Source: Brachypterus glaber
Taxonomy: Eukaryota > Arthropoda > Insecta > Coleoptera > Kateretidae
Direction: 5' to 3'
Assembly: GCA_958510825.1 (NCBI GenBank)
Contig: OY294045.1
Coordinates: forward strand, 97,276,988-97,340,987
DNA: 64,000 nucleotides
The notes under the pieces are model-generated. The model saw only the letters and a program-made list of their open reading frames with translations, had not been told where the DNA came from and did no database searches. The translations under genes were made by a program, and so were the position numbers. How positions within the stretch are numbered: position 1 is the first letter of the stretch; the number at the start of each line of letters is the position of its first letter. Of this stretch, positions 11,476 through 23,290 are shown piece by piece.

Positions 11476-11540
<65 letters not shown>
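11437..11540. repeat. (TA)n microsatellite with element end
   Basis: Two long TA runs (about 11437-11462 and 11481-11540) are separated by ACAAATACACGGTGTATA, the terminus also found at 23698. The apparent YIYIYI reading frames are artefacts of the dinucleotide. Confidence 0.9.
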
Positions 11541-11543
<3 letters not shown>

Positions 11544-12281
11544 CGTGTATTTGAAATAGCGTCGGAAAAAAAATACACGAATAGCTCATGGTATAACTAA
11601 CATTTTCCGTGAAAATTAAAAAAATATGTGCAGCAGTTTCAGAATGTACCTTTTAGCCGTACGTCAATGTCACGATGTGAAATTCTCTAAATTAATGGTG
11701 ACCTTGTAGAAAATATGTATGAAATCTTCCCAACGTTGCCAGATTCACTCGATGAGAAAAGTTTTTTTAAACTTACCTACCGTAGTAAAATAGGGGCATG
11801 TTTTCATGAAGTAAACATATCATTATCACCTAGGTAATAATAATATTTAAGTTATCCGCTGGATGCCATCGAACTATTTCCCCAACCCTTGTTTTTTATC
11901 TTAACAAGAAGTTTTCACTGATTTTTTTAAATTATCAACCACAGCGATTGAATCACTATAAGATTTATTAAATAATAAAGTAAAAAAATGTACACAACGG
12001 TACTTTATAATTATTGTTGATAAAATTCTATGATGATTAAAAGACGATAAAAGTTATTTTGTTAAACAGTAAATACGGAATCGACAAAATCTGACAACCT
12101 TGCATTTTGCAAATTTGAAGCGCGATGATAAAGCTTACAGATGCGTCGTCTGTAGGCTGGATTTAAGGTTTTCTAAGGATTTTTTTTAGATTTTTTTTTC
12201 CAATTTTTTTCTTTCTGAATCGATTTTTGGGGTCACAAAGATGATCTGTTTTTTTTTTTCCGACGCTATTTCAAATACACC

Positions 12282-12285
<4 letters not shown>
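11541..12285. mobile_element. TIR element between TA microsatellites
   Basis: The ends are inverted: CACCGTGTATTTGAAATAGC from 11541 and GCTATTTCAAATACACCGTG near 12266-12284, each followed inward or preceded by CGTCGGAAAAAA-type sequence. TA repeats lie outside both ends, consistent with a TA target. The interior (11577-12250) has no recognisable coding capacity. The same terminus is used by the palindrome at 23698-24762, which has a different interior. Confidence 0.65.

Positions 12286-12358
<73 letters not shown>
12286..12358. repeat. (TA)n microsatellite
   Basis: An essentially pure TA run lies directly outside the TIR element's right end. Confidence 0.9.
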
Positions 12359-12363
<5 letters not shown>

Positions 12364-12365
12364 AA

Positions 12366-12500
12366 CACGATGCTCTCAAAAAAAAAATGATCCCAAAAAG
12401 GTCTTCCACTGCAATCATGGCAAACTCATCTGACAACACGCTGCTCCCAAAAAAAAATGGTCATCCACTGCACTCATGAGCAAACTCATCTTTCGCACTT
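12366..12500. repeat. Two-unit tandem repeat, then featureless DNA
   Basis: A ~65-bp unit with poly(A), a TTCCACTGC or ATCCACTGC segment and CAAACTCATCT occurs twice. From 12500 to 13660 I see no gene; 12640-13660 is AT-rich with a few short, unsupported frames (13187-13405, 13455-13655). Confidence 0.5.
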
Positions 12501-13663
12501 GATAACAAAAAAAAAGTTTTGCCTAATTGTTAAACTTGCCCTGTATTAATAATTTGAATATAAAAATATAATTCTTTGCACACACCTCTAACATAAAACT
12601 TCAAGTTAACATAACCTCATTTTTTTAATATATTTTTTTTTGTCTTTTTATTATTATTAGAGACATAGAAGTCGGTTCATTTTTTTTGCGAAAACTTTTT
12701 ATTTTTTACTTTTTGGAGACACAGAACTTGTAGATTTGTAATGTCATCTAAGCTAAATTATAGTTGTCCTTCCATCTCGGCAAGTTGCTGACGTCACAAT
12801 GCACTGTTAGTGCTTTGTGACGTCATTATTTTAAAGATAAATTTCTAAAAAATAAAAGTAATATTATTATTTCAGCGCCCAAGAGTCCAACCAACCTTAT
12901 TTTAAACGACATACTAAAGAAAATCTTGTTAAACTTTAAGTGTTAAGTAATAATCAAACAACGCCTTTGGGTAAAATCACAACATTTATCATTTTCTCTT
13001 GGTATTTTAATATTACAGGTCCAGAGAATCAAGTTTAGCGGCATTTAAAAGATTTTCAGTGTGCCATAATATTTAAGTGACCCCTTAATCAAGTTATCCG
13101 GCTTATCCGAGTTATACGATATTTCTCTAAAAATTTGGCTGGTAGTAGAAACAAATTAAGCTGTTTTTAAGTGAAATTGCGTTAAAATGATTAGATTTAT
13201 CTTAATTATCCAGCTTACCCGGCATTATCGGACCGTCAAATTAAAACCGGACAACCTCATGAATGTCCTCTTTAAGTTGCAAAAGGTTTCATCAAATTCC
13301 GTTCATCCATTCCAAAGTTATGCGGGAACAAACAAAAAAAAAACAAAGTCACACGTCGAATTGATAACCTCCTCCTCGGTTAAAAACTGTTATTGCTGGC
13401 ATTAAGTAGGTTATATAGAAAATGTAACATACCATCAACTATGAAGAGTATGCAATGAAATGCGTGTGGCTCTATATCTTCAATGCCTCTTTTTATTTAT
13501 TTTTTTGGCCCATTGTGCAATGTATTGATAAATCACAGTTTGGACGTCTGATTAATGATTTTTATAAACGGCCACGGGTCACGTGGGACACGTTTTATGG
13601 TTGTCATTTTTATTTTTCAAATAAAACTCGATGTCGCACTAACTCTATACACTGAAAAAGACA

Positions 13664-15014
13664 ATCTATGGTCTGTTTCATCAAGCAAGAGAGTAAATTA
13701 AAAATCGCACAGTAAATATACAGGGTGTTCCGTGAGGAAAGGGAAATATTTTAAGGATGTATTCTAGAGGTCAAAATAAGACAAAGGTTCTTATAAACAA
13801 ATGTCCAAAAACGACTCGTAAGGGAGCTACGCCCCTTCAAAGGGGTCCCAAAATTTCTATTTTTTATTAATAACTTCGGAACCCTTTATGTTAAAGCATC
13901 GAGGTTTAGCACGTGATCTATGCTTTATAAAGCCTATCAGCCAATGGTATTTGCATGTAGTTACTTTAACCAGGGGCGTCCGTAATGGGGGGTCTTATCA
14001 CTTTTTTGCCCAAAACTTCTTCTGCTCAACTTTTTTGTGGGTTTATTTTTAGAATATTATAACCAAGGTAAAAACACATAAAAAAGGTACTCTTGTTGGA
14101 ATACCATAGGATTAACTGTTTTCGAAAAAAATAAAATTAAAGGCAAACTTACACCTTTCTAGAACCAAAAATTAAAACTAAAATGTTAAAAACCAGAATT
14201 TTAATTTTTGCAGTGTGATTCTACATCAAAAGCTAAGAAAAAAAGTTTTATACATGTAGGTTCAAAAATCGATTTTAAAGGTATCATCACCCTTCAAAAA
14301 TTTTGGAGACCATAACTCCCTTATCATTTATTTTTGGAATTACCTGTATACAAACTTTTTTTCTTAGTTTGTGGTGTACAGTTAACCTACACCATTGAAA
14401 TTTTGGTTTTCAACAATTTGGTGTTTAATTTTTGGTTCTTGAAACTTGTAATTTTGCCTTTAATTGTATTTTTCTCGAAAACGGTTAATCCTAAAGTATT
14501 TTAGCAAGAGTACCTTTTTAATGTGTTTTTACCTAAAGAATACTATTCCAATAATAAACCCACAAAAAAACTTTAACAGAAAAAAGTTTGGGGCCAAAAA
14601 GTGATTAGACCCCTCTTGTCGCACGCCCCTGGTTTAAGTGACTACATGCAAATACCATTGGCTAATAGGCCTTATTAAGAATAGATCACATGCAAAACCT
14701 TGTTGCTATAACACAAAGGGTTCCTAAGTTATTAATTAAAAATTAAATTTTTGGTACCCCATTTGAAGGGGCGTAGCTCCCTTATGAGCCGTTTGTGGAC
14801 ATATGTTTATGGGAACTTTTTTTCTTATTTTGACCTATACAGCATATTCTTTAAATATTTCCCTTTCCTCACGGAACACCCTGTATATAAAATATAGTTA
14901 TATTTTATAAAATAAACTACGCAGTACATTCGCACATCCAATATTCGAATCTGTTTTGAAAATATTCACTGTGCGATTTTTAATTTACCCTCTTACTTTA
15001 CGAAATAGACCATA
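13664..15014. mobile_element. Palindromic element (13721-14883) inside an outer inverted repeat
   Basis: CAGGGTGTTCCGTGAGGAAA at 13721 is the inverse of the sequence ending CACCCTG at 14883; TATA flanks both ends, consistent with TA duplication. The arms carry the block CGTAAGGGAGCTACGCCCC and its inverse. Outside this, GGTCTGTTTCATCAAGC...AAAATCGCACAG (13666-13713) is inverted at about 14967-15011, so the palindrome sits within another short-TIR sequence. No frame is coding. Confidence 0.7.
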
Positions 15015-15303
15015 CATGTAGTAGCAGGCGATTATATTTTTTCTCCATAAAGTTTTGTTTTAACCTATTTTAATTAAATTAATTTTGTTTCAGACTTAAA
15101 GAATATTGTGTGATAGTGACGCCCAATTTGAACAACATTTTTTTGGTTTTTGTAACGGACGAAAATCAAGACCAAATTCAACTCATTATAAATTTTTATA
15201 CATGTAAGTACAAAAAAATATGACAAATTATTTTTTGTCAATAGTTGGTACCTATTATTATAAAACAAATTATTTGACAGCTGCTTTCATGACTTACTTT
15301 ACT

Positions 15304-15395
15304 TCATTTTAAAACAGAGACTTGAAATTTGGAACAAAGATTTTCTTAGTAGAAAAAAATTGTTCCAAATTTCATGTCTCTGTCAAAGCGTTCTG
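15304..15395. repeat. Short inverted repeat, shared with 54.4 and 56.4 kb
   Basis: CAGAGACTTGAAATTTGGAAC and its near complement CCAAATTTCATGTCTCTG form a hairpin of about 90 bp. The same sequence is present in both arms of the Foldback-like structure at 53.9-57 kb. The surrounding DNA (14890-15530) has no gene. Confidence 0.55.
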
Positions 15396-16087
15396 CAAAG
15401 TTGATTTGCAACCAAGTTGCATCTTTACTGTGACGTTGTACTATAACTGCAAACTCGATTTGGCGACTCCAGTAGCTAAAATTAAAAGTAGCTAAAATAA
15501 AAAGAAACTTTTTTTGAATAAATTATATATATGTTCCAGAACTCGCGTACCGAAATTTGAGGGTATATTAAAAACCCTCTGAAAAATCTGAAAAAAATTA
15601 AAAAAAAAATCCATCTTCAATACTAATTAAAAGAAAGCTATTTAATCTGACCAATCCTGTTGCTGATGTTAAATTACCTAAAAATTAGTTTTTCCCTACT
15701 TATTAGTAACTATGGTTGCATTTTAATGGTTGACTCGTGCATTGTTTAAGACTTTCAACTTTAGAATCTTTTTAGGTTATTATATTTTGACAAAACCGAC
15801 AGAGGCTATCAAATATTCTATTTTTATAGGGTCACTCCATCCGGCGGTGGTTTTATGATACCCGTCTTAGACGGCAGCAACAAACTGCCGCTGCAACTCC
15901 ATTCAGCGCGCTGAATGTAGTGTTTTTTTTTATTAGAAACTCAGATCTTTTAATTGATTTACTGGCTATAAATTCTTAATGCAAATTAATAAAATAAAAA
16001 TACAATAACTGAATTTTATTTATTTATTTCAAAGTAATGAACATAGGAAAAATTTTTATCGGTGTTCCGAAAAGAGAACATTCTAGC

Positions 16088-16320
16088 TAGAATGTAATTT
16101 CAAGATTGGTGCAGAGGGCAAGGAATTTTGGAAGTTTAAACGCAAACAGAAAAGTGGTTAGAGACACTTCGCGAAATGCAAAAACTGTTGATAATAAAGA
16201 AGCTGTCATTTAGACTTTTGAAGAATAATCTGGAACAAGCATTAGTATCCTGGCAAGAAATCTTGATATGTCTGTCCTGTGTTTAATGAACTCTAAAAGA
16301 TGAAGAATGTATGAAGCATG
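16088..16320 (+). pseudogene. Inverted extra copy of transposase N-terminal region
   Basis: On the plus strand, frame 16091 onward reads VISRLVQRARNFGSL and later NAKTVDNKEAVI and SILARNLDMS. These match the minus-strand transposase (VILRLVQRARNSGNL, TARTVDNEEAVI, SIVAR). Two in-frame stops and later loss of register show it is dead. It helps to read the minus-strand gene, since it keeps about 8 bases around ILARNLDMS that the other lost. Why one element should carry its gene head in both orientations is not explained; an inverted duplication or a nested insertion are options. Confidence 0.7.
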
Positions 16321-16998
16321 CTAAAGAATATGTTCAAATTGACCTCCACCAACTTGAACACATAAAGCAGCTCTTTTTAACAGACTTCTCCTGGCATTAA
16401 TAATCATATTTGGAGTTACTGACTCAACCTTCGTTGGGGATTTCCTTGCCTGAAGGCATGGGGATTTTCCTGTCCCCAAACATGAGAATTCCTTGAATTA
16501 AAAAAACCATCTCTTTGAAACCCAGACTCATCCGTAAAAAGAATGCTTTTTACAAAGTTTTCATTTTCTTGATGTTTCTGCAACAGCCATGTGCAAAATT
16601 CGACTCGTAAAGGATAGTCCTCCGGTGTCAAGCATTGTACTCGAGTGTAATGAAAGGGATGCATTTTTTCATCTTTTAGAATTCGTTGAACAGAGGTCTT
16701 AGACATATCTAGCCACGATACTAAGGCTTGTTTCAGGTTCTTCTTCAAAAGCCTGAATGACAGCTTCTTCATTATCAACAGTTCTTGCAGTTCGCGGAGC
16801 GCCTCCAATCTCTTTTTTGTTTGGAGTTAAATTTCCAGAATTTCTTGCCCTTTGTACCAATCTTAAAATAACATTTCTGCTAGGATGTTCTCTATTGGGA
16901 AAACGAATAGAATATTCTACAGATGTAGCTGAAGCACTCCGGCCACACTCGCCATATAAAATTAGCATTTCGAAATATTCTTCTGAAGTAAACATCAT
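16321..16998 (-). pseudogene. Transposase with DUF4817-type HTH, broken
   Basis: The frame from ATG 16998 starts MMFTSEEYFEMLILYGECG and includes NREHPSRNVILRLVQRARN, the N-terminal helix-turn-helix type (DUF4817) of a widespread arthropod transposase group in the IS630/Tc1/mariner superfamily. Near 16705 about 8 bases are missing relative to the inverted copy, shifting the frame. The protein then continues as MSKTSVQRILKDEKMHP and reaches SILFTDESGF, with the first catalytic Asp, and SHVWGQENPHAF. About 16416 the frame breaks again and the C-terminal tail ending GGGQFEHIL follows in another frame, stop at 16321. The central catalytic region with the other acidic residues is deleted (by family length, well over 100 residues). 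It cannot be active. Confidence 0.78.
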
Positions 16999-17276
16999 GA
17001 AAGTTTTGATATTTTTTTATGACATTAATAAATATTTATGTCACATTAATCATCATGTCAACCTACAGAATATGTACCTGCAATAATTAAATTTGCTTCC
17101 ATAGCTACAAATTCAACCTTTAATGGTAATTTATAATCAGCAACAATATTGGTCCACTTAAAGCATTCTTATTTTTGAATTGAACGAAGATGGATTTTTT
17201 TTGAAATTTTTTTGATATTTTCCAGAGGGTATTTAATATACCCTCAAATTTCGATACACGAGTTCTGGAACAGGCT

Positions 17277-17718
17277 GTATATATAACTATGTAACGCAAA
17301 TTTTGATCATTTTGGACCCCCCCCCCTGTAACGCTATTTTCCTATACCATTAACATGGGCGTAATACTCCAAAATGACCCACACCCCCCCCATAGGAGCG
17401 TTACGTAATACTTGAACGTTCCCTAACAGAAATTTTTCTCGGTATACTAAAAACTACGTTTTTTGGATATGTCCAGTTTTGCAGTTCAACTCCTCATTTA
17501 TTACATCTCATTTAAGACCACCGTGTAGTGGCGCCTTCGCCATAAATTAAACAATACAATGGAAGAAAACGACACCATTTTTTGTAAAATAGAATTAGCA
17601 CCATGCCCTTGATGTGTATTTTTCGATTTATATAGAGGTACAGGGCCCTATGTCAAGTTACTATAAATAAGAGAAATAATACAATGGAAAACAAAACCAT
17701 GTCCATGCATTTAATCTT
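17277..17718. other. No gene; C-tract inverted segment
   Basis: Between 17290 and 17410 two C-rich tracts are bracketed by GTAACGC and GCGTTACGTAATACTTG, suggesting a small degenerate inverted element. Nothing coding is visible. Confidence 0.35.
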
Positions 17719-18427
17719 AAACTAGATGAAACGTTGCAAGCACCCTGTCAAAACATAGGCACTATTGTACACTAGAGCCATCTAGTTTGAAAATTTCAAA
17801 CTAGGTGTTTTGTTTGATTTTAAATTCTGTATCTTTAAAACATTATATTCTAGCAAAAAACTGTATATAACATTTTTTATAGGGCTTAAAAAGAGCTTTT
17901 ATTTAAAATATAATTTTTTAAAATCGGGTTATAAATATGTGAGATATGTTAAAAAAACCTCTAACTGCTTTAAACGCCAATATCTCGAAAACAATGCGTT
18001 TTAGGAAAACGTTGTTTATAACATTTTTTGACCAATTTAAAATTATCTTTTATATAAATGCTAAATTAACCAAATACAATAATAATTGCCATAATTATAA
18101 ACAAAAAACGCTAAAAATAGGAGTTTTACCCTATTTTTACCCCCTTACCCCCAATAGTTTACCCCCAAAATCTAATCAGCTCGTTGGAATACGATAAGAA
18201 ACAATATGCAAAAAACCGCAAGTCGATATCTCATGTAGAAATGGGGTTAGAGAGTTTACACCCAGACAGACAGACAGACAGACAGAAGGACGCAAAAAAT
18301 TTTTTTACTGATTTCGACTCTTCTCTCTAAAACGTCGAGAAATGTGAAAAAACGTGGTCAAAGATTTTGACTTTTCGGCGAAGATTTCAATACATCGGCA
18401 CTCTTAGTAGCACTAAGTGCCGATGTA
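17719..18427 (+). mobile_element. Dispersed repeat with 3' stem-loop, copy 1
   Basis: It starts AAACTAGATGAAACGTTGC and is collinear with 39931-40858. It carries a CAGA microsatellite (about 18262-18285) and finishes with a perfect 12-bp stem TACATCGGCACT...AGTGCCGATGTA at 18391-18427. Homology between the copies ends at the stem-loop on one side and at the AAACTAG on the other. A protomicrosatellite plus terminal hairpin is the layout of Helentron-associated (DINE-like) elements; no Rep/helicase is present, so the class is a suggestion only. Confidence 0.6.
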
Positions 18428-18551
18428 AAACAAATAGAGAATTAGTTCCCCTGAAAAATTACGTTTTTGTGACTTGGTGTCGTGTTTAAAAAGTTATTAA
18501 AAATAACTAGACCGTATTTTGAAATAATATGTTACCCCACATTGTGAAATG

Positions 18552-18590
18552 ACTGTACTACTTCTACTACTACTACTACTACTACAACTA
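18552..18590. repeat. (TAC/CTA)n microsatellite
   Basis: About ten imperfect trinucleotide units in otherwise unremarkable AT-rich DNA. Confidence 0.8.
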
Positions 18591-18639
18591 TTTAGAGATG
18601 CTTAATATGCTTTTTTTTTTTAGTTGAAAGGTTTAAAGA

Positions 18640-18810
18640 TATAAATGAGATAATATTTTTTTATTCAAAATAGCGACTTGAAAATAAATGATAAAAAACT
18701 GTGTACCAACCAAGTTTATTTTTTCATAAGGAACAACAAAAAATTATAAATTCGTCAGGAATTATTTGTTATCGTAAACCCGACAACAACGCATTATTCT
18801 TGCGCTAAAT
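18640..18810 (+). repeat. Dispersed repeat, inverse at 35276-35395
   Basis: AGGAATTATTTGTTATCGT and GCATTATTCTTGCGCTAAAT appear in reverse complement at 35283-35330, with weaker similarity beyond. The copies are about 16.5 kb apart in opposite orientation. From 18810 to 19250 nothing is recognised. Confidence 0.6.
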
Positions 18811-19252
18811 GTGACTATCATTTGGACTTTTTATAAAAGCATGTAAAGTCTTATCGTTGCAGGCGATTTAGCCCAAAATACGATACCCTCCTTTATTGTT
18901 ATCTCATGAAAATAAAAAAATTAAATATTTTAAAGAAAAAATACATCTTATGATGAGCCGTAAGAGTTATTCAATAAGTGCTTAGTGTTTTGGGAGTTTA
19001 AAAACACACAGGACAAGTTATCAAGAGTGACATTTTTTGAGATATCAAAAATAAAAAAAAAAATCCTCTTTGTTACTCCATCCGGAGACATACAGTATAA
19101 TTAAACATATTTTTTTATTGTAAATTAAAATCATGCATTAATTGCATAATAATATTATCATATTATTACAAAATTGTCCGGAATATGCATACATACACTT
19201 CAATTATAGTTAACATAATAAAATAAACATTACCTGCAATATAGTTCCTATT

Positions 19253-20081
19253 CCGGGTGTTTTTTTTTAACCTGAAACTTTCAAATATCTCGAATACAAT
19301 GCATTTTAGAAAAAAAAAATATCGGACAAAATTTGTTTATTTTAATGGTGGAAACAAAATGGCGTATTTATTTTTTACGGATATTTACGTTTTCAAGGTC
19401 ATTTCAAGGTCAACTTTGTTTTTTTAAGTACAAACATATATTTTTTTACTGTTATTTAATTTACCTCAAAAAAATAAAAATCTTTTGTAAAAAACTTTTT
19501 TTGATCAGACATTTAGTTGCAGAGATAACACAGCCACACAAAATTAAAAAAGTTGCATCTCCGACGAACTTGACTAGTCAATCCCTCTGTATTTTAAGCC
19601 GATGAATCCGCGTCTGTGGTCGGAATTTGAAAGTTAGCTCCCATTTTCAACAGAACCTCAAAAAACATACTTTTCGCAATGATATGATATGTTTTTGAGG
19701 TTATGGTAAAAATGAGAGCTAACTTTTAAATTTCGACCTTAGATTCGGATTTAGCGGTTCAAAATACACAGGAATTGACTAGTCAAGTCCGTCGGAGATG
19801 CAACTTTTTTAATTTTGTGTGTTTGTGTTATCTCTGCAACAAAAGTCCGATCAAAAAAAGTTTCTTACAAAAGATTTTTATTTTTTTGAGGGGAATTAAA
19901 TAACAGTAAAAAAAAATATATGCTTCCATTAAAAAAAAACAAAGTTGACCTTGAAATGACCTTGAAAACGTAAATATCCGTAACAAATGGTTCCACCATT
20001 AAAATAAACAAATTTTGCCCGACATTTTTAAATGCATAGTATTCGAGATATTTGAAAGTTTCAGGTTAAAAAAACACCCGG
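19253..20081. mobile_element. Palindromic element, CCGGGTG ends
   Basis: CCGGGTGTTTTTTTTTAACC at 19253 is inverted at the right end (AAAAACACCCGG, 20081). The arms pair throughout, for example TCAAGGTCATTTCAAGGTC with GACCTTGAAATGACCTTGA; the centre is near 19667. A diverged copy of the recurrent module flanks the centre on both sides (GATTCGGATTTAGCGG...AAAATACACAGG near 19744). No coding frame. Confidence 0.78.
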
Positions 20082-20275
20082 TATACAACACAATAATTTT
20101 ATGCTTCTATGGTGCCTGCTATTTTCCACATTATTTGGATAGATTTCTACAAAAAGAAACAATTACCAAAAACAGTCCAAACGATTCTGAACATGTGAAA
20201 TCCATGTTAACTTAGGTCATTAAATACAAGTAGTTACAGTAAAACATTGTAACAACTTGTATTCAAGAAATTAAG

Positions 20276-20834
20276 GGATCATTCTGGTTTAGATTCTCCA
20301 AAAAAGGGCTATTTTTGTTAATTTTTTAAAAATGTATCATTATAGATATTGATATAAAATATGTTGAGCTTAATAAATACGCTCTCGAAATACATTATAC
20401 ATTTTTTTTAAACACTTTTTATACAAAAAAAAATAACAAAAACAAACGTAACTCCTCGAAAAGTAGATATGTCGTTGGCGGCTGTGATATCTTAATAACG
20501 GCTTATCTAAAACGAAAAAATCAAAAATATTTAGATTCACTATGACTGTGGCTCTCGCGTATTCTATGGATATTAATACTTATTGATAAATAATAAAATG
20601 GTGGAGATTAAAAAATAAAACAAAAAGTTAGGTATTTTTTCACTATTCATGTGTAGAATGTGTGGTTAAAATTTCATAAGAATCGGTCCAGTGGTTCCAG
20701 AGAAATCACAACCGCGGACCGAAAAACGCGTTTAAAGTTTTTTTTTAATGAAAAATTATGAAAAAATATACTTTCGAAGAATGTAAAAGAAAACGATCGA
20801 TGTTTTGAAAATTATAAACCAGAATGAACCCTTA
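20276..20834. mobile_element. TIR-flanked repeat with no ORF
   Basis: TTAAGGGATCATTCTGGTTTA at the left is inverted at 20814-20834 (TAAACCAGAATGAACCCTTAA). The interior includes GAATCGGTCCAGTGGTTCC, a phrase common in arthropod noncoding repeats. No coding potential. Confidence 0.6.
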
Positions 20835-20871
20835 AATTTTGAGGGGTTCCAAATACAAAAATCGTTTTATG

Positions 20872-21689
20872 ATATTAAAGTACTAGTTTCATAACAAGGC
20901 GAGTACTAGTGCGCTCGTTTTTTTTTTGGGATTTAGCGTACATTTTTTTTTGCCTATATTAGTAAAAAAAAATTAGGTCTAATCATTTCTTTTTTTCGTA
21001 GATTGATTTTTTATTAGTGAGGCTCTAAGCCAAAAAAAGTGATTTTAAAATATCTTTATTCGTTTGTTTTTTAATAAGCTTCTAAATTAAAAAAAAAAAT
21101 AGTTTTTTTTCGCATTTTGTCGATATATTTTGGTAAATTTTTTATTTAAATACCAAAGGTACGACTCTAATTTTTATACGTAACATTAACACATATGTGC
21201 GGTTTATAAAAAAAAAAAAAGTTTTAGATTTAATCCAGTGACGGAGATTTTACCGGGGGTATCGAAAAAAAACAAAACTTTTGAATAATTTTATTTATTT
21301 TTTGGAGAGCAACACAATAAATTAAATTTATTATGAAAAAAAAACGAAAAGGTGAAAAAAAAAAACGTTTATCCTTGCTTTAAAATATTAAAATAATAAT
21401 AAATAAATATTAAATAAATCAAAATTTGCCACTTCCAGAGAAACCGGATGTAAAACAACAAAAATTAAATCCGCCATTTTATAGCCAATATAGAATTATA
21501 TAAAACACCAAAGTTTCGTTTTTATCGAATGAAGATTAATCTTAATTTTGAGGGTGGACACAAATAAAACTCACCCGGTATTACAAACATCTGACATATT
21601 TGAAAAGCATAATTTATTTGAGTAAAAGCTATACTTATTCAGTTGGTTTAAAGAAACTGTTTTTTCAGTGTAGGAATGTTACCAAGATA
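20872..21689. repeat. Fragment of compact palindrome plus AT-rich DNA
   Basis: AAAGTACTAGTTTCATAAC and AGTACTAGTGCGCTCG at 20877-20926 are a shrunken copy of the compact palindrome found whole at 30.3, 33.2, 50.1 and 53.4 kb. The remainder is extremely AT-rich. Near 21429-21585 it contains pieces (ACTTCCAGAGAAACCGGATG, GAATGAAGATTAATCTTAAT) seen again near 37600-37660. No gene. Confidence 0.5.
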
Positions 21690-22420
21690 CAGGGTGATCC
21701 ATAACTGGCATGCCAAAATTTAAGAGGTGATTCTAGATCCAAAAATATAAAAAAAGTTCCTATAAAGGTTGGTCCGGAAATGAGCCCTAAGGGATCTAGG
21801 GCCCTTTAAAATTGTAATAAAAATAAGGTTTTTAATTAATAACTCGGTTACCGTTTAAGCTAGAGCGGCGAGCTTTTGCATGTATACTAGTATTAATAAG
21901 GGCAATAAGTTTATGTTAATTTATTTTTTTAATTTATCCAGAGGCGTGCCCAGACGGACAAAATATATGAGGCTTAAAACATTTTTGCCCCAAACTATTC
22001 TGTGTATGTTTTTTGGATTCGTTGTAAAAAATATAGATTTCTAGAGTAAAAATACATATAAAATATCATATAGTGTAACATTGTAGGAGCAACCGTTATC
22101 AAAAAAAAAATGCAATTAAGAGGAAGTAACATTTTGTGCCACCAAAAACGTTACTTTTTAAAAGGCTATTACCCCTTTAATATTAAATTTAGGTGTTTTG
22201 GTGTATAATACTTTTTTGCTCAGTTTTAAATGAAGAATCACCCTGCAGCATTAAAATTTTATTGGTGCTTTTTTTTGTTCCCCATTCGATACGTCATCTT
22301 CGAAGGACCGTAGCTCCCTTAGGGCTCATTTCCGGACCAACCTTTATAGAAACTTTTTTTCATATTTTTGGATGTAGAATCACCTCTTAAATTTCGGTAC
22401 GCGAGTTCTGGAACAGGCTG
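21690..22420. mobile_element. Palindromic MITE C, copy 2, with two different ends
   Basis: The interior matches the inverse of copy 1 almost base for base. The right end is GCGAGTTCTGGAACAGGCTG, the same as copy 1 and as the transposase-bearing element at 15.5 kb. The left end is CAGGGTGATCCATAACTGGC, which is unlike its partner. TA lies outside both ends. The copy therefore has mismatched outer termini joined to well-matched inner arms. Confidence 0.78.
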
Positions 22421-23240
22421 TATATCCGAAACCAAAAAGCTTTTAAATTAATTTATTTCGAAACTTTTGATTGAAAGCGAGTTTGTTATACCTACTTTAA
22501 GTTAATAACCACTCTTTTTTAATCAACATTTTTAAAATATACAAAATTTTAAAGTTATTTGCATAACTGTTGAGGGCAGCTACCAATTTATATTTAAAAT
22601 TAAAATTTTATATTAGATGTAGGTTATTTATTATACAGGATATTTTTTTTAAATGGTCATTTATAATTATTATAATTATTATTTGTAATGGACTGCTCTC
22701 TATTTAGATTAGATAAAGAGAGAAGTTCTACAGAAAGAGATAAAAGTATAATGTTTTAAAATAAAATTATGCATATTTTAGGTAAAAATAACATTTTAGA
22801 TTATATTTTAAATTATATAAATAAAAATATTTTTTTTTTAATTTTTACATAACTATGTGTACAGTAGGTCTAAAGTTTCCTGTGAAACTTATGACCTACT
22901 CCTTAATTTGACAGTCATTGATAACAAATACCCTGTTGTGTGTAAAGATTTTGTACTTGTTTTTGTGTTTAATAAGCTGTTTTATGTATTCTTTAATAAT
23001 TTTGCATATCATGCACATTTTTTGTTGCACTGAGATAAAATCCAAATATAATATTTTTAGGGAATTTTCTTTTCGGGTTGTTATTGAAGACCTAAATTTA
23101 TGTTGCCTAACGTATTGGACTACTGTCCATTATTATAATTATTTGAAGTGATTGATTCTACCTACTTCTCTAAAAAAAATATAATTTTAGGATATACTTA
23201 CGAAAATATATATCCCTGTTTCACTCTATGCAATACATGT
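22421..23240. other. No gene; one short hairpin
   Basis: AGTAGGTCTAAAGTTT and AAACTTATGACCTACT (22864-22903) form a tight hairpin of about 40 bases. The 77-codon frame at 22918 is hydrophobic, low-complexity and lacks support. Otherwise AT-rich. Confidence 0.4.
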
Positions 23241-23241
23241 A

Positions 23242-23290
23242 CAGTGAGGTCAAAAAGTCACCTCCCTCTCTCTAAACTTTTGAAAGATAA
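23242..23290. repeat. Element end, shared with 63470
   Basis: ACAGTGAGGTCAAAAAGTCACCTCCC here resembles ACAGAGCGGTCCAAAAGTCACC at 63470, both continuing CTTTTGAA...ATAAGAC. It looks like one terminus of a TIR element; I do not see a matching inverse nearby. Confidence 0.45.

Larger units (their letters stand above)
15532..17276 (-). mobile_element. Defective IS630/Tc1/mariner-type transposon
   Basis: Terminal inverted repeats pair GTTCCAGAACTCGCGTACC (15533) with the sequence ending GGAACAGGCTG at 17276. The inverted similarity continues inward through AAATTTGAGGGTATATTAAA and a CCATCTTC segment for about 85 bases. TATATA lies outside each end, fitting a TA target. It encloses a broken transposase on the minus strand and a second inverted transposase fragment on the plus strand. 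The left end lacks the outermost CAGCC. A right-end remnant is at 60175-60423. Confidence 0.8.

Noticed and set aside
11386..12368. Reading frames of repeated Tyr-Ile across TA runs
   Set aside because: They are translations of the dinucleotide microsatellite.
22863..22904. A microRNA precursor
   Set aside because: The stem is only about 16 bp with a small loop, too short for a metazoan precursor.
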